Shown here one piece after another: positions 15,844 through 23,685 of a DNA stretch of 23,685 nucleotides (position 1 is its first letter; the number at the start of each line of letters is the position of its first letter). Origin of the DNA: Candidatus Arcticimaribacter sp. UBA7428 (lineage in GTDB: Bacteria > Bacteroidota > Bacteroidia > Flavobacteriales > Flavobacteriaceae). Position numbers and translations under genes: made by a program. The notes below the pieces were generated by a model, which saw nothing but the letters and a program-made list of their open reading frames with translations, was not told where the DNA came from and made no database searches. Location: assembly GCA_002477625.1 (NCBI GenBank), contig DLQQ01000050.1:23302-46986 (forward strand). Reading direction: 5' to 3'.

Positions 15844-16874
15844 TGAATTGTGTTCCATTTTTTTGTATCATCATAGCCAATATAGCCCTTTTCAACCACT
15901 AAGGGTGAATCGATGTTATTGGTGTACAAACTTCCTGTCCCTAAACCTTGAGGGCCCTTTGGATTTAGTGTATAGGTCCATTGTGTTATCGCATTCAATC
16001 CAATATTACTTTCCAAAGCACTCGTAACCCACCATCCGATTTGACGCTCATTAGCTAGCTTAATCCATTCTTGTGATCCACGAAAGCCGCCAATGAAACT
16101 CGGTTTTAGAATTATATACTGCGGTTTTATTATGTCCAAAAGCTCCTGCTTTTGACTGCTGCCAAAAACGCCTATCAGCTCCTCATCTAAAGCAATGGGT
16201 AAGGGTGTGTTTTTACACAAAGCAGCCATAGATTCCCATTGCTCCGGCATAAGCGGCTGCTCAATGGAATGAATGTCAAAAGCTGCAAGGGCAGCTAATT
16301 TCGAAGGAGCTTCTTCAGCAGAAAAAGCGCCATTTGCATCTACTCGTAAAACAATTTCATCTTTTGAAAACCGCTGTCGTATGGTCTTTAAAAGAGCAAG
16401 TTCTTGGTCAAAATCTATAGCACCAACTTTCATTTTGATGCAGTTAAATCCTGACGCTAATTTTTGCTCCAATTGACTCAGCATAAAGGCATGATCGCCC
16501 ATCCAAATCAAACCATTGATTGGGAGTGTATCTTTAGAATTTGTAAATTTTGATGGAAATAAACAAAAAGGATCATCTGAAGCTAAGGATATAAAAGCAG
16601 TTTCTAATCCCATTTGAATGGATGGGAATTCGTTTAGCTCTGCATATAAAGCATCGAAGCCTAAGCCAATATGATCGCAAATCCATTGGAGTTTTTCTTC
16701 ATAATCTGGTCGGTCATCACAACTCAAACCGCGAAGCATTCCACATTCGCCAATCCCCCATTTTTCATGGGTTTCAAGCTTTATAAACCAGGTTTCTTTT
16801 TGCTTCAATATTCCCCGCGAAGTGCCACTTGCTTGTTTAAAGTCTAATACGTGTTGTGAATAGGTGGCCTTCAT
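15840..16874 (-). CDS. menC: o-Succinylbenzoate synthase
   Basis: A 344-residue enolase-superfamily enzyme that dehydrates SHCHC to o-succinylbenzoate in menaquinone synthesis. The muconate-lactonizing-type active site is complete: KxK at K147/K149 (CIKMKVG), metal ligands D179 (RVDANG), E205 (SIEQPL) and D230 (ALDEEL), and the second lysine K257 (ILKPSFIGG). I place the start at ATG 16874 (MKATYSQHVLDFKQ), one base after the menA stop codon; an ATG at 16910 would overlap menA by 35 bp and add an odd hydrophobic tail. The length fits MenC (about 320-370). It sits between menA and the CPBP gene in the men operon. Related dipeptide epimerases share the motifs, but the setting settles MenC. Confidence 0.94.
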   Translation of the reverse strand: MKATYSQHVLDFKQASGTSRGILKQKETWFIKLETHEKWGIGECGMLRGLSCDDRPDYEEKLQWICDHIGLGFDALYAELNEFPSIQMGLETAFISLASDDPFCLFPSKFTNSKDTLPINGLIWMGDHAFMLSQLEQKLASGFNCIKMKVGAIDFDQELALLKTIRQRFSKDEIVLRVDANGAFSAEEAPSKLAALAAFDIHSIEQPLMPEQWESMAALCKNTPLPIALDEELIGVFGSSQKQELLDIIKPQYIILKPSFIGGFRGSQEWIKLANERQIGWWVTSALESNIGLNAITQWTYTLNPKGPQGLGTGSLYTNNIDSPLVVEKGYIGYDDTKKWNTIQ

Positions 16875-16875
16875 A

Positions 16876-17775
16876 TTAGAGGTTTTGACCAATAGCAAAC
16901 AAGATAGCAAATAAGAACGTACACAAGGCCAAACGCTTTAGTTCTGGATCAAATTCTTGAGGATCTGTATAGCCAAGTACCCGTCTGAGATGAATCATCA
17001 TGGGTAAAACGGCAATCATAAAAAGGTAGGCCGGTTGGATGTCCATTTTAACATAAAAAACAGCAGTTAGCACAGCCCCGATTAGTAAAAAGGTGTGATA
17101 TGCTTTTGAGAGGCTCGCACCAAGCAAAACTGCCATGGTAATTTTATTGACTTCTTTATCTGTATGCAAATCACGCATATTGTTTAGGTTCAAAACTCCA
17201 ACACTCAACAAGCCCAATGAAGTTGCTGGAAGTATGAGTTCAATTTGAAACTCGTGTACTTGCAAAAAGTAAGAACCTAATACACTTACTCCTCCAAAAA
17301 AGAGGAATACAAATAAATCTCCCAGAGCTTTATATCCATAAGCATTTGTACCTACGGTATACTTAATTGCCGCAACAACTGATGCAATTCCCAACAAGAC
17401 AAAAATTAGTGAATATTGCAAATCAGAAGTTCCAAAGGCTACATAAATTAATGCGAAAGCAAATACCAACGATACAACGGCACAAATTTGAATTCCTTTT
17501 TTCAGCTGTGCTCGTGTCAACAAACCTTGTTGCAATACACGTGCTGGTCCTATTCTAGATTCGTTATCTGTCCCCTTGACGCCATCGCCGTAATCATTTG
17601 CAAAATTAGAAAGCACCTGGAACGCAATTGTTGTCGCTAAAGACAAAACTAAAATCACGAGCGAAAACCGATCATTTCCATATGCAAGACCGTTTCCAAC
17701 TATAATTCCAGAAAGAGATAAGGGTAAGGTTCTTAATCGTGCAGCCTGTAGCCAAATTTTTAGTTTTGAATTCAT
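16876..17775 (-). CDS. menA: 1,4-dihydroxy-2-naphthoate polyprenyltransferase
   Basis: A 299-residue UbiA-superfamily membrane enzyme that joins the polyprenyl chain to DHNA, releasing CO2 and diphosphate, to give demethylmenaquinone. The first aspartate-rich motif NFANDYGDGVKGTD is at 57-70 and the second, LNNMRDLHTDKEVNK, is at about 197-211; both are needed for Mg2+-diphosphate binding. Eight or nine hydrophobic segments are visible, and the N-terminal AARLRTLPLSLSG is typical of MenA. Its length matches E. coli MenA (308). The start abuts the stop of the preceding SPOR-like gene with no gap and the end is one base from menC, so all are one transcript. Confidence 0.95.
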   Translation of the reverse strand: MNSKLKIWLQAARLRTLPLSLSGIIVGNGLAYGNDRFSLVILVLSLATTIAFQVLSNFANDYGDGVKGTDNESRIGPARVLQQGLLTRAQLKKGIQICAVVSLVFAFALIYVAFGTSDLQYSLIFVLLGIASVVAAIKYTVGTNAYGYKALGDLFVFLFFGGVSVLGSYFLQVHEFQIELILPATSLGLLSVGVLNLNNMRDLHTDKEVNKITMAVLLGASLSKAYHTFLLIGAVLTAVFYVKMDIQPAYLFMIAVLPMMIHLRRVLGYTDPQEFDPELKRLALCTFLFAILFAIGQNL

Positions 17776-18315
17776 TTATTGATGTAAAATTATACGTTTA
17801 TCGTTTTCATAAGCTACTACCCATGCATCTTTAATTCCCATATCGATTAATTTATCACGAAAAACATTTGCCTCATCTTCGGTAGCAAAACATCCAATAG
17901 AAAATGCATTAAGCTCACCAACTTCATGCACTCTAAAATTGACAAAGTTATCTGAAAACAGTAGCCACGATTCATCAGTAGTAGCTGCTATTTGAACAGA
18001 ATAGTCTCGAATACTCTCCGTTAAGCCCTTCACATCAAGAACATCGTAGTTCTCTTGAATCTTCATTGGAGCGTCTGATACTTCTGTAGCCTGACGATCT
18101 TGACTTAGATCAATCGGTTGAGTCTTTGAAAGTAAAAAAATAACCAACGCTATTACTGTGAAAAGAAGTATGTAAAATCCAACAACATATACTTTGACGT
18201 AGGTTATCTTTTTTTTTGTACTGTGATAAAGCGCTCTGAAATAGGAAGACGCATTTCGTTCATCATCAACTTCTTTGTAGAGCTTTGCTAGTTTTTCTCC
18301 TTCAATAAATGGCAT
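17776..18315 (-). CDS. Single-pass membrane protein with C-terminal SPOR-like domain
   Basis: With the start at ATG 18315 the protein has 179 residues: a charged N-terminal cytoplasmic part (MPFIEGEKLAKLYKEVDDER), one transmembrane helix at about 41-63, a linker, and a C-terminal region at about 105-176. That region reads YSVQIAA, then a variable stretch, then FSIGCFATEDEANVFRDKLIDMGIKDAWVVAYENDKRI. This is the pattern of Bacteroidota SPOR repeats, which bind peptidoglycan lacking stem peptides. An upstream ATG at 18405 would overlap menB by 77 bp and adds an implausible N-terminus. It lies 13 bp after menB and abuts menA. SPOR identity is from sequence pattern only; the role in a menaquinone operon is unknown. 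Confidence 0.7.
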   Translation of the reverse strand: MPFIEGEKLAKLYKEVDDERNASSYFRALYHSTKKKITYVKVYVVGFYILLFTVIALVIFLLSKTQPIDLSQDRQATEVSDAPMKIQENYDVLDVKGLTESIRDYSVQIAATTDESWLLFSDNFVNFRVHEVGELNAFSIGCFATEDEANVFRDKLIDMGIKDAWVVAYENDKRIILHQ

Positions 18316-18328
18316 GATAGTAGGTATG

Positions 18329-19150
18329 TTATGGGAATTTAGGGTATTGTTTAAAGTTTGGATCTCTGCCCTCCAAAAAGGCGTTTTTACCTTCCTGTGC
18401 TTCATCCATAAGGTAATACATTAGGGTAGCATCTCCGGCCAGTTGCATAAGTCCGTGTTGTCCGTCCAATTCTGCATTCAAACAACGCTTGACCATTCTC
18501 AAGGCCAATGGGCTTCTGGTCTGCATGATTTGACACCATTCGACAACAGTTGCTTCTAAGTCTTCTAAGGGTACTACTTTGTTCACCATTCCCATTTCCT
18601 CAGCTTCTTTTGCAGTATACTGTTGACATAAAAACCAAATCTCTCGCGCTTTTTTCTGACCAACATGACGCGCCAAATAGGAAGAACCGAAACCTCCATC
18701 GAAGCTTCCAACTTTAGGGCCCGTTTGACCAAACATTGCATTATCACTTGCAATTGTCAAATCACAAACGACGTGAAGTACATGCCCACCTCCTATTGCA
18801 TATCCATTGACCATTGCAATAACAGGCTTAGGAATGTCTCTTATTTTTTTATGCAAATCAAGAACGTTTAAACGCGGAACTCCGTCTTCACCAACATAAC
18901 CTCCAACACCTTTTACGTTTTGGTCACCTCCACTACAAAATGCTTTGTCACCAATACCTGTAAAAACGATTACATCAATATCGGTTCGTTCTCTACAGAT
19001 ATCCATAGCCTCAAGCATCTGATTGTTTGTTTCCGGTCTGAAAGCGTTGTATACCTCAGGGCGGTTGATGGTGATTTTGGCGATGCCTTTGTGGATTTCA
19101 AATAAAATGTCTGAATATTCTTTCAGGGGTTCCCAAACGACTGTTTTCAT
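18329..19150 (-). CDS. menB: 1,4-dihydroxy-2-naphthoyl-CoA synthase
   Basis: A 273-residue crotonase-fold enzyme that closes the ring of OSB-CoA to DHNA-CoA. The MenB-specific sequences are [12 protein letters not shown] (70-81), [16 protein letters not shown] (117-132) and [25 protein letters not shown] (140-164). The Q142-T-G144 set matches the bicarbonate-binding (type I) MenB group, by family knowledge. The C-terminus [16 protein letters not shown] is also characteristic. The length equals that of other bicarbonate-dependent MenB proteins (about 275-285). It starts 34 bp after the menD stop in the men operon and is followed 13 bp later by the SPOR-like gene. Confidence 0.97.
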   Translation of the reverse strand: MKTVVWEPLKEYSDILFEIHKGIAKITINRPEVYNAFRPETNNQMLEAMDICRERTDIDVIVFTGIGDKAFCSGGDQNVKGVGGYVGEDGVPRLNVLDLHKKIRDIPKPVIAMVNGYAIGGGHVLHVVCDLTIASDNAMFGQTGPKVGSFDGGFGSSYLARHVGQKKAREIWFLCQQYTAKEAEEMGMVNKVVPLEDLEATVVEWCQIMQTRSPLALRMVKRCLNAELDGQHGLMQLAGDATLMYYLMDEAQEGKNAFLEGRDPNFKQYPKFP

Positions 19151-19184
19151 AGGTAATAGTTTATTTTTTATTAAAAATAGAATT

Positions 19185-20963
19185 TTATTGCATTGCTCTA
19201 AAGTAATTCAATAATATTTGATCGTTACTTTTTCTGGGGGTAAATATTTCTAAAACTTGAGGGTAGTTCTTTGGATTAAAGAAGGATTTTAGTTTTCTTT
19301 TTAAGCGCCATTCTGAAGATACACTACTGTATCCTACACCCAAGGATTTACACAAATCTTTTGCGTTGCGCTTGTGTACGGTCTCATAGTATTCGTCATA
19401 GGTTGGTGTATCTTTTTGTCCCGGTAAAATCCTAAAAATACCGCCCCCTTGGTTGTTTATAATGATTATACGAAAATTCTTTTTCAGATAAGCATTCCAA
19501 AACGCATTACTGTCATAAAAAAAGCTCAAGTCCCCTGTGATTAAAAGGGTAGGAACGTGAGATACAAAAGCCGCTCCAACTGCTGTCGAGCTGCTGCCGT
19601 CTATTCCACTGGTACCCCGATTACAAAATACAGAAACGGTTTTTGGAAGGTCGAACAATTGGGCATAGCGTATGGTAGAACTATTGGCTAGCTGCAACTG
19701 AAGTTGATCTGGGATGGACTTAAAAATAGTTTGAAAAACTTTTAAATCTGAAAACGGAATTTGTTTCAAATAATGTAATCCTTTCAATCGATTACTGTTG
19801 TATATCGAAGACACTTGATTGTTGTACGTGCTTTGATGTGAACTTGGTGCTTTTGAAAGAAGTTCATCAAAGAAGACCTGTGGTTCTGTTTTGATGTAAT
19901 CCGACAATACGTAGTAGGTATCGTATGCTTTTTTTGGATGAATGTGCCAATGCTGTTTTGGAGGGAACTTTCGCAAAAAGTTTTTTATCTTTTTTGAAAC
20001 AACCATCCCCCCGAGCGAAACCAATAAATCTGGTTGAAGGCTTTGCAATAAGTCATCAAATCCATTCTCTAGCGGAGCAATTAAACTATCAATTGCATCT
20101 ATAAATCGGGGATGTTTGATATTTGATGTTTTTTCTGTCATCACAATAACAGAGGGGTCTGATGCCCATGCATTTAGAGTTTCTTCCGAAATTGAATGCG
20201 GTGCTAACACACCAATTAAAATGATTTTTTTAGTAGCATTATTCCATAAATCTACCATTGGTTTCCCAATACTGATTGGATCAGGAGGGCTAGAAGTTGT
20301 AATTTTTTGAAATACAATTTCTGAGCTTGTTGTACCGTATAGCGGTTCTTCCAGAGGAACATTCAAATGCACAGGACCCGATTGCGTATAAACCATATTG
20401 AGAACAGAGTTCAACTGCTCTTCATTGGATAACTGAATGCGTTCTTGCTCTTCCAGCAACATGGCAGGGGTTGCATCAGCTGCTATTAGCTTCTGAGATG
20501 GATTTGTACGTAGTGCTTCAGTTGCATGAATAACATCCGGTTTTAAGTAAGCCGCAGCTACAAGGTGGGGCTCAAAAACTTCTGGCTGGCGAATGGTCTG
20601 ACCATCTCCAACGTCAATACGATGGGGCATCCGATCTGCTGAAATTACCACCAACGGAATGTCGCTATAAAATGCTTCTGATACTGCTGGATAATAATTC
20701 AACAAAGCAGAGCCTGAGGTACATACTAGTGCAGTAGGCTGTTTCAATTGTTGTGCAAGACCCAAGGCGAAAAAAGCAGCTGAGCGTTCATCCACTATAC
20801 TGTAGGTCTTAAAGAAACTGTTTTGAGTGAATCCTTGAGTTAAAGGGGCATTTCTTGAACCGGGTGAAATAACAATGTGTTGGATTTTTTTTAACGCACA
20901 AAAACCAACAACAGTTTGTGCTAAAGGGATTTCAGAAAAGGTTTGCACAAGGGATTCTTTCAT
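19185..20963 (-). CDS. menD: SEPHCHC synthase (2-oxoglutarate-dependent, ThDP enzyme)
   Basis: A 592-residue thiamine-diphosphate enzyme that adds the succinyl semialdehyde unit of 2-oxoglutarate to isochorismate, giving SEPHCHC, the first committed menaquinone step. Seen: [17 protein letters not shown] near 31-47, the ThDP-activating glutamate in [13 protein letters not shown] (about E59), the pyrimidine-side stretch [18 protein letters not shown], and the diphosphate-binding region with [19 protein letters not shown] and [19 protein letters not shown] prefer ATG 20963 ([14 protein letters not shown]); a TTG six codons upstream is in frame but gives an unlikely leader. The length fits MenD (550-600). 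It starts 54 bp after the menF stop and precedes menB by 34 bp. Confidence 0.96.
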   Translation of the reverse strand: MKESLVQTFSEIPLAQTVVGFCALKKIQHIVISPGSRNAPLTQGFTQNSFFKTYSIVDERSAAFFALGLAQQLKQPTALVCTSGSALLNYYPAVSEAFYSDIPLVVISADRMPHRIDVGDGQTIRQPEVFEPHLVAAAYLKPDVIHATEALRTNPSQKLIAADATPAMLLEEQERIQLSNEEQLNSVLNMVYTQSGPVHLNVPLEEPLYGTTSSEIVFQKITTSSPPDPISIGKPMVDLWNNATKKIILIGVLAPHSISEETLNAWASDPSVIVMTEKTSNIKHPRFIDAIDSLIAPLENGFDDLLQSLQPDLLVSLGGMVVSKKIKNFLRKFPPKQHWHIHPKKAYDTYYVLSDYIKTEPQVFFDELLSKAPSSHQSTYNNQVSSIYNSNRLKGLHYLKQIPFSDLKVFQTIFKSIPDQLQLQLANSSTIRYAQLFDLPKTVSVFCNRGTSGIDGSSSTAVGAAFVSHVPTLLITGDLSFFYDSNAFWNAYLKKNFRIIIINNQGGGIFRILPGQKDTPTYDEYYETVHKRNAKDLCKSLGVGYSSVSSEWRLKRKLKSFFNPKNYPQVLEIFTPRKSNDQILLNYFRAMQ

Positions 20964-21017
20964 TGCCAAACAAAAATACAAAACGCCGAAGATTGAAGGA
21001 AGTTTATTGTCTTTAAA

Positions 21018-22046
21018 TTACAGTGCTTTGCAAAAAGTTTTTGCCTTGCGCTGTGTTTCCCGCCATTCATTCATGGGGTCACTTTCTGGGGTTATTCCAG
21101 CACCAACAAAAACATTATAGCCTTTTGAAGTTATTTCAGCACATCGCAAATTAACAAACAAATCTGCATTAGAATCACCATCAAAGAGGCCCATAAAGCC
21201 GGTGTAAAATTTTCGGTCATAGCCTTCGTTCTCTAAAATAAAAGCTGTGCTAGTATCTTTTGGAACTCCTCCTACAGCAGGAGTAGGATGCAGCGCTTTT
21301 ACTACTTTTGCGATAGATAAATCCGAGCTTTCTGCCTGCACATCCGTCTTCAAATGCCACAAAGCCCCTGCCTGAAGAGATTCCACAGTACTAACTTTTG
21401 TTTTTACAGATGTGAAGGTCGTTTTCAGTGCAATTTCAATTGCCTCGGTAACCAGCTGCTGCTCGTCAATTTCTTTGGTAGTCCACACAGCTTCTTGACC
21501 TTCATCTGCAGTTGAAGTTCCAGCCAAAGCAATGGTGTGCAAACAATTATCTTTTACATTTGCAAAACGTTCTGGAGTAGCTCCCATCCACGATCCAGTA
21601 ACTGGGTGCTGCCAATAATACACAAAAGCTGTTGGATATAGCAATGCTAAATTCTGAAAGGTTTGTGCCGCATTTTTCTCCATCGCATTCACAGTCAAAA
21701 CCCTTGAAACAACTACTTTTTTGAGATCTGAATTTTCAAATTCATTCAATGCAGATTGAACCAATGCAACAAAAGGATTTTGATTTTCATCGGGAACAGT
21801 CAGACCCGAACGAATTACGGTATTTGCTAAGGGCAAATCGAAACGATGACTATAGGTGTTGGGGATATACGAATAGAAGTCTGTGTCTGCAAAAGGAGCC
21901 ATCAAAAACCCAGCTTCAGAAAAGTCAAAGGTCATGTGCAACTGATCATCTTTTTGATAATACAGATTCACCTCCTGTGCATTCGGTAGTTTGAATGCAA
22001 CAAAAGGCTGTTTATTCTTAGTTAGGGTATCTAATGCTTCGAGCAT
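21018..22046 (-). CDS. menF: Isochorismate synthase
   Basis: A 342-residue chorismate-utilising enzyme that makes isochorismate for menaquinone. The family motifs are VVVSRVLTV, GSWMGATPERF, HTIALAGTS, EIDEQQLVTEAI, KALHPTPAVGGVPK, YDRKFYTGFMGLF and the C-terminal GAGITPESDPMNEWRET. The shortness, against about 430 for E. coli MenF, reflects a reduced N-terminal part; the whole catalytic core is present. No siderophore genes are nearby, and the gene is inside the men operon, so the menaquinone role rather than EntC is favoured. Its ATG abuts the stop of the preceding thioesterase gene (22047), so the two are probably translationally coupled. Confidence 0.94.
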   Translation of the reverse strand: MLEALDTLTKNKQPFVAFKLPNAQEVNLYYQKDDQLHMTFDFSEAGFLMAPFADTDFYSYIPNTYSHRFDLPLANTVIRSGLTVPDENQNPFVALVQSALNEFENSDLKKVVVSRVLTVNAMEKNAAQTFQNLALLYPTAFVYYWQHPVTGSWMGATPERFANVKDNCLHTIALAGTSTADEGQEAVWTTKEIDEQQLVTEAIEIALKTTFTSVKTKVSTVESLQAGALWHLKTDVQAESSDLSIAKVVKALHPTPAVGGVPKDTSTAFILENEGYDRKFYTGFMGLFDGDSNADLFVNLRCAEITSKGYNVFVGAGITPESDPMNEWRETQRKAKTFCKAL

Positions 22047-22463
22047 TTATTTTTTAGGTAAGGTTAGGGTTGTCAGTTTACAACTAGAAATTAAATCTCC
22101 AGCCTCGTTGGTGACTTTTATTTCCCAAATTTGAGTAGTTCTTCCGTTATGAATTGCGATTGCCTTAGCATAAACAAAGCCTTCACTAATGCCCTTCAAA
22201 TGGTTTCCAGACATTTCAATCCCGCGAACCATTGGGTTTTTGGTTTTATTAAACAAATAAGCAGCTGCACTTCCAACACTCTCGGCTAACGCAAAAGTCG
22301 CTCCCCCGTGAAGAACGCCATCGGGCTGATGTAATTTAGGTGTTACAGGCATTCGCGCTACCAAAAAATCATCTCCAACATCAACAAAATCAATTTCCAG
22401 TGTGCGCATCAAAGATTCCTTCTCCGATCCATTCATCATTTTCAATAGCTGCTCTTTTTCCAT
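22047..22463 (-). CDS. menI: Hotdog-fold thioesterase, probable DHNA-CoA hydrolase
   Basis: A 138-residue PaaI/YdiI-type hotdog thioesterase. The active-site region QPDGVLHGGATFALAESVGSAAAYL (about 46-70) closely follows E. coli YdiI (MenI), including the LHGG loop at 51-54 and the catalytic glutamate E61; VRGIEMSGNHLK is the second conserved strand. MenI splits DHNA-CoA to DHNA, the step before MenA. It is the first gene of the men operon and abuts menF, which supports that role strongly; by sequence alone a general PaaI thioesterase remains possible. The upstream 91-bp gap separates it from a divergent broken gene. A weak -7-like TACTTTTA sits just before the ATG. Confidence 0.8.
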   Translation of the reverse strand: MEKEQLLKMMNGSEKESLMRTLEIDFVDVGDDFLVARMPVTPKLHQPDGVLHGGATFALAESVGSAAAYLFNKTKNPMVRGIEMSGNHLKGISEGFVYAKAIAIHNGRTTQIWEIKVTNEAGDLISSCKLTTLTLPKK

Positions 22464-22554
22464 AAGCGTAAAAGTAATTAAAAACTAAAAAACAGTTCGC
22501 GGGCTTTAAATTTATTTAATTAACATATTGTAGTGTGTATTGCAAATTTGAAGA

Positions 22555-23398
22555 ATGAAAACAATTAACCTTCCACTTTTCGTATTAATTTCTCTCCTGC
22601 TTATAGGCTGTTACATTACTAAGCGACAGCAAAAAAGGAAATGTAGATCCAAAAGAATTTACTTTTGAAACCCCATTTATAACTCAAAAATCAATACCGA
22701 TTTTACTTTTTAATCTTAATGGAGTCACTAAGAACTTTTTATTCAACACAGGTGCAGATGTAAGTTTGATTCAACGGGAGCATCCATTGGGTAAAACTCA
22801 AAGAATTAGCGGTGCTTCGAAACGAAAAATAAAGTTCGGAGAAGAATATGTTAGATTATTAAAAATTGGTACAGTTGATTTCAAAAACACCTTTGCCTTG
22901 AATGGCGTTTTGGATGGATTAAAACAACAAATCCCAAATTTTGGTGGGATCATTGGGCAAACCATAATAAATAAAGCAAATTGGCAGATTGATTTCCCTA
23001 ATAAAAAATTGATACTTTCAAATAAAGACCTTTAGGACACTTCCTTTGAGACAATTAAGTTTAAACGAATAGCGGGCGCCCCATTCACCTATATCACAAT
23101 CAATGGCGTTGAACACAAAGTAATCATTGATTTGGGATCATCATCCGAATTCAACCTCTCTCAAGGGTCTAAATTGGCCAAGCAACTCCTTCGAGAATTT
23201 AGTTTTAAAAATAATAAACGAGAGCGGTATACCATTGGTGGAATTGAAACAATAACAGAGCAAATTGGAGAAATAGAATTTAAAAACGTGAAGACGAGTA
23301 TTAACGTCTCTAGTCAACCTCGGATTGGAAGTGCTTTTTTTAAAGACTGTATTGTCTACATTGACAACAGCAACAACTGCTACAAATTAAAAAAGTAA
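22555..23398 (+). pseudogene. Broken retropepsin-like aspartyl protease lipoprotein
   Basis: The ATG at 22555 starts a lipoprotein signal peptide ending LLIGC (C19). An extra T near 22611-22612 then throws the frame off, and translation stops after 37 codons. Dropping that base restores IGCTLLSDSKKGNVDPKEF and a long frame covering two aspartyl-protease-like lobes. The first has LFNTGADVSLI at about 22739-22771, where the catalytic Asp of DTGA is Asn. An amber codon TAG at 23033-23035 interrupts the frame between the lobes. The same frame then continues to 23398 with the second lobe, VIIDLGSSSEFNL. Intact, the protein would have about 280 residues. It is read here as a decayed member of the Bacteroidota two-lobe retropepsin-like family. 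The M1 aminopeptidase lipoprotein gene follows 63 bp later. Confidence 0.82.
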
Positions 23399-23461
23399 TA
23401 CTACGGAAGATTAAAATCAGATTCTAAAGAAATCCCTAACTTGTTTTTTTTAATAGAATCC

Positions 23462-23685
23462 ATGAACAAAATACACTCCATCCTATCGTTTGTCTTTCTG
23501 TGTCTTCTTTCGTGTAAGGGCGTTCCAGAACCTATTATAAATACAACGGGAGTTTCCTTGGAACTTGCCCAGTATCGTGCAGCACAAATCTCAAATGTAG
23601 TCTATGATCTAAGCTTTTATATTCCAAAGCAAAAAGAGCAGTCCATTTCATCAAAACTTAAATTAAAACTAAGCCTCAGTGATCT
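23462..23685 (+). CDS. M1-family metallopeptidase lipoprotein, 5' end only
   Basis: From ATG 23462 the frame is open to the right edge, 74 codons. The N-terminus MNKIHSILSFVFLCLLSCKG is a lipoprotein signal peptide with lipobox LLSC (C18). The following GVSLELAQYRAAQISNVVYDLSFYIP is the recognisable start of the N-terminal beta-domain of Bacteroidota M1 aminopeptidases. The catalytic GxMEN and HExxH motifs would lie beyond the window. If complete it would be an exported, membrane-anchored aminopeptidase of roughly 850 residues, by family knowledge. It is 63 bp after the broken retropepsin-like gene. Confidence 0.8.
   Translation, partial: MNKIHSILSFVFLCLLSCKGVPEPIINTTGVSLELAQYRAAQISNVVYDLSFYIPKQKEQSISSKLKLKLSLSD

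Noticed and set aside
15683..16027. 114-aa forward frame across menC and the CPBP gene
   Set aside because: It is antisense to two clear genes and has no recognisable content.
18316..18405. Longer N-terminus for the SPOR-like protein
   Set aside because: It would overlap menB by 77 bp and adds a sequence unlike the charged start seen from ATG 18315.
22766..23398. Two separate small genes (89 aa and 88 aa)
   Set aside because: They are in the same frame, separated only by an amber codon, and form the two lobes of one protein; the first lacks its own signal peptide.
1..23685. Mobile elements, CRISPR arrays, tRNA or rRNA genes, defence systems
   Set aside because: No transposase or integrase pattern, no spaced direct repeats, no cloverleaf-like sequence and no nuclease, helicase or toxin-antitoxin genes were seen.

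Overview
The window looks like chromosomal DNA from a low-GC member of Bacteroidota, most likely Flavobacteriaceae. The grounds are the TAnnTTTG-type promoter elements, an outer-membrane beta-barrel receptor of the carboxypeptidase-regulatory/plug type, a 59-aa membrane protein of the flavobacterial CAL67264 type next to ettA, a large secreted metzincin-like protease, and a compact menaquinone locus. I see no rRNA, tRNA, CRISPR array, insertion sequence, phage gene or plasmid function. It reads as an ordinary, densely packed core chromosomal region with two decaying accessory genes.

Left part (1-6320). A secreted zinc metalloprotease (reverse strand) runs off the left edge. Divergent from it is prfB, encoding release factor 2, which is only complete if ribosomes make the classical +1 programmed frameshift at CTT TGA C (1486-1492). 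prfB is followed closely by a HAD phosphatase and an ArsC-family protein, then by a large TonB-receptor-type outer-membrane protein that ends in a strong bidirectional terminator. A 57-aa membrane protein lies on the other strand beyond it.

Middle part (6321-12247). fumC (class II fumarase) has a very good flavobacterial promoter and is followed by a GNAT acetyltransferase and a secreted protein of unknown function. Convergent to these is a frameshifted exported gene, then a VOC-family protein, then ettA with its small membrane-protein partner. The VOC promoter appears to use the loop of the ettA terminator as its -33 element.

Right part (12248-22463). An orphan acyl-CoA carboxylase carboxyltransferase subunit converges, with a 26-bp overlap, on a nine-gene reverse-strand menaquinone operon. 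In transcription order this is menI-like thioesterase, menF, menD, menB, a membrane SPOR-like protein, menA, menC, a CPBP-family membrane protease and menE. Most junctions are adjacent or overlapping. Together the enzymes take chorismate to isochorismate, SEPHCHC, (menH step not encoded here), o-succinylbenzoate, OSB-CoA, DHNA-CoA, DHNA and demethylmenaquinone. menH and the final methyltransferase are not in the window.

Right edge (22464-23685). A retropepsin-like lipoprotein gene is broken by a 1-nt insertion and an in-frame amber codon and has also lost its first catalytic Asp. It is followed by the 5' end of an M1-family aminopeptidase lipoprotein that runs off the window.

I did not find a clearly new system. 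The points most worth a second look are the two extra membrane genes wired into the men operon, the prfB frameshift site with a poor Shine-Dalgarno-like stimulator, the terminator/promoter overlap at 10155-10196, and the two decaying exported genes.
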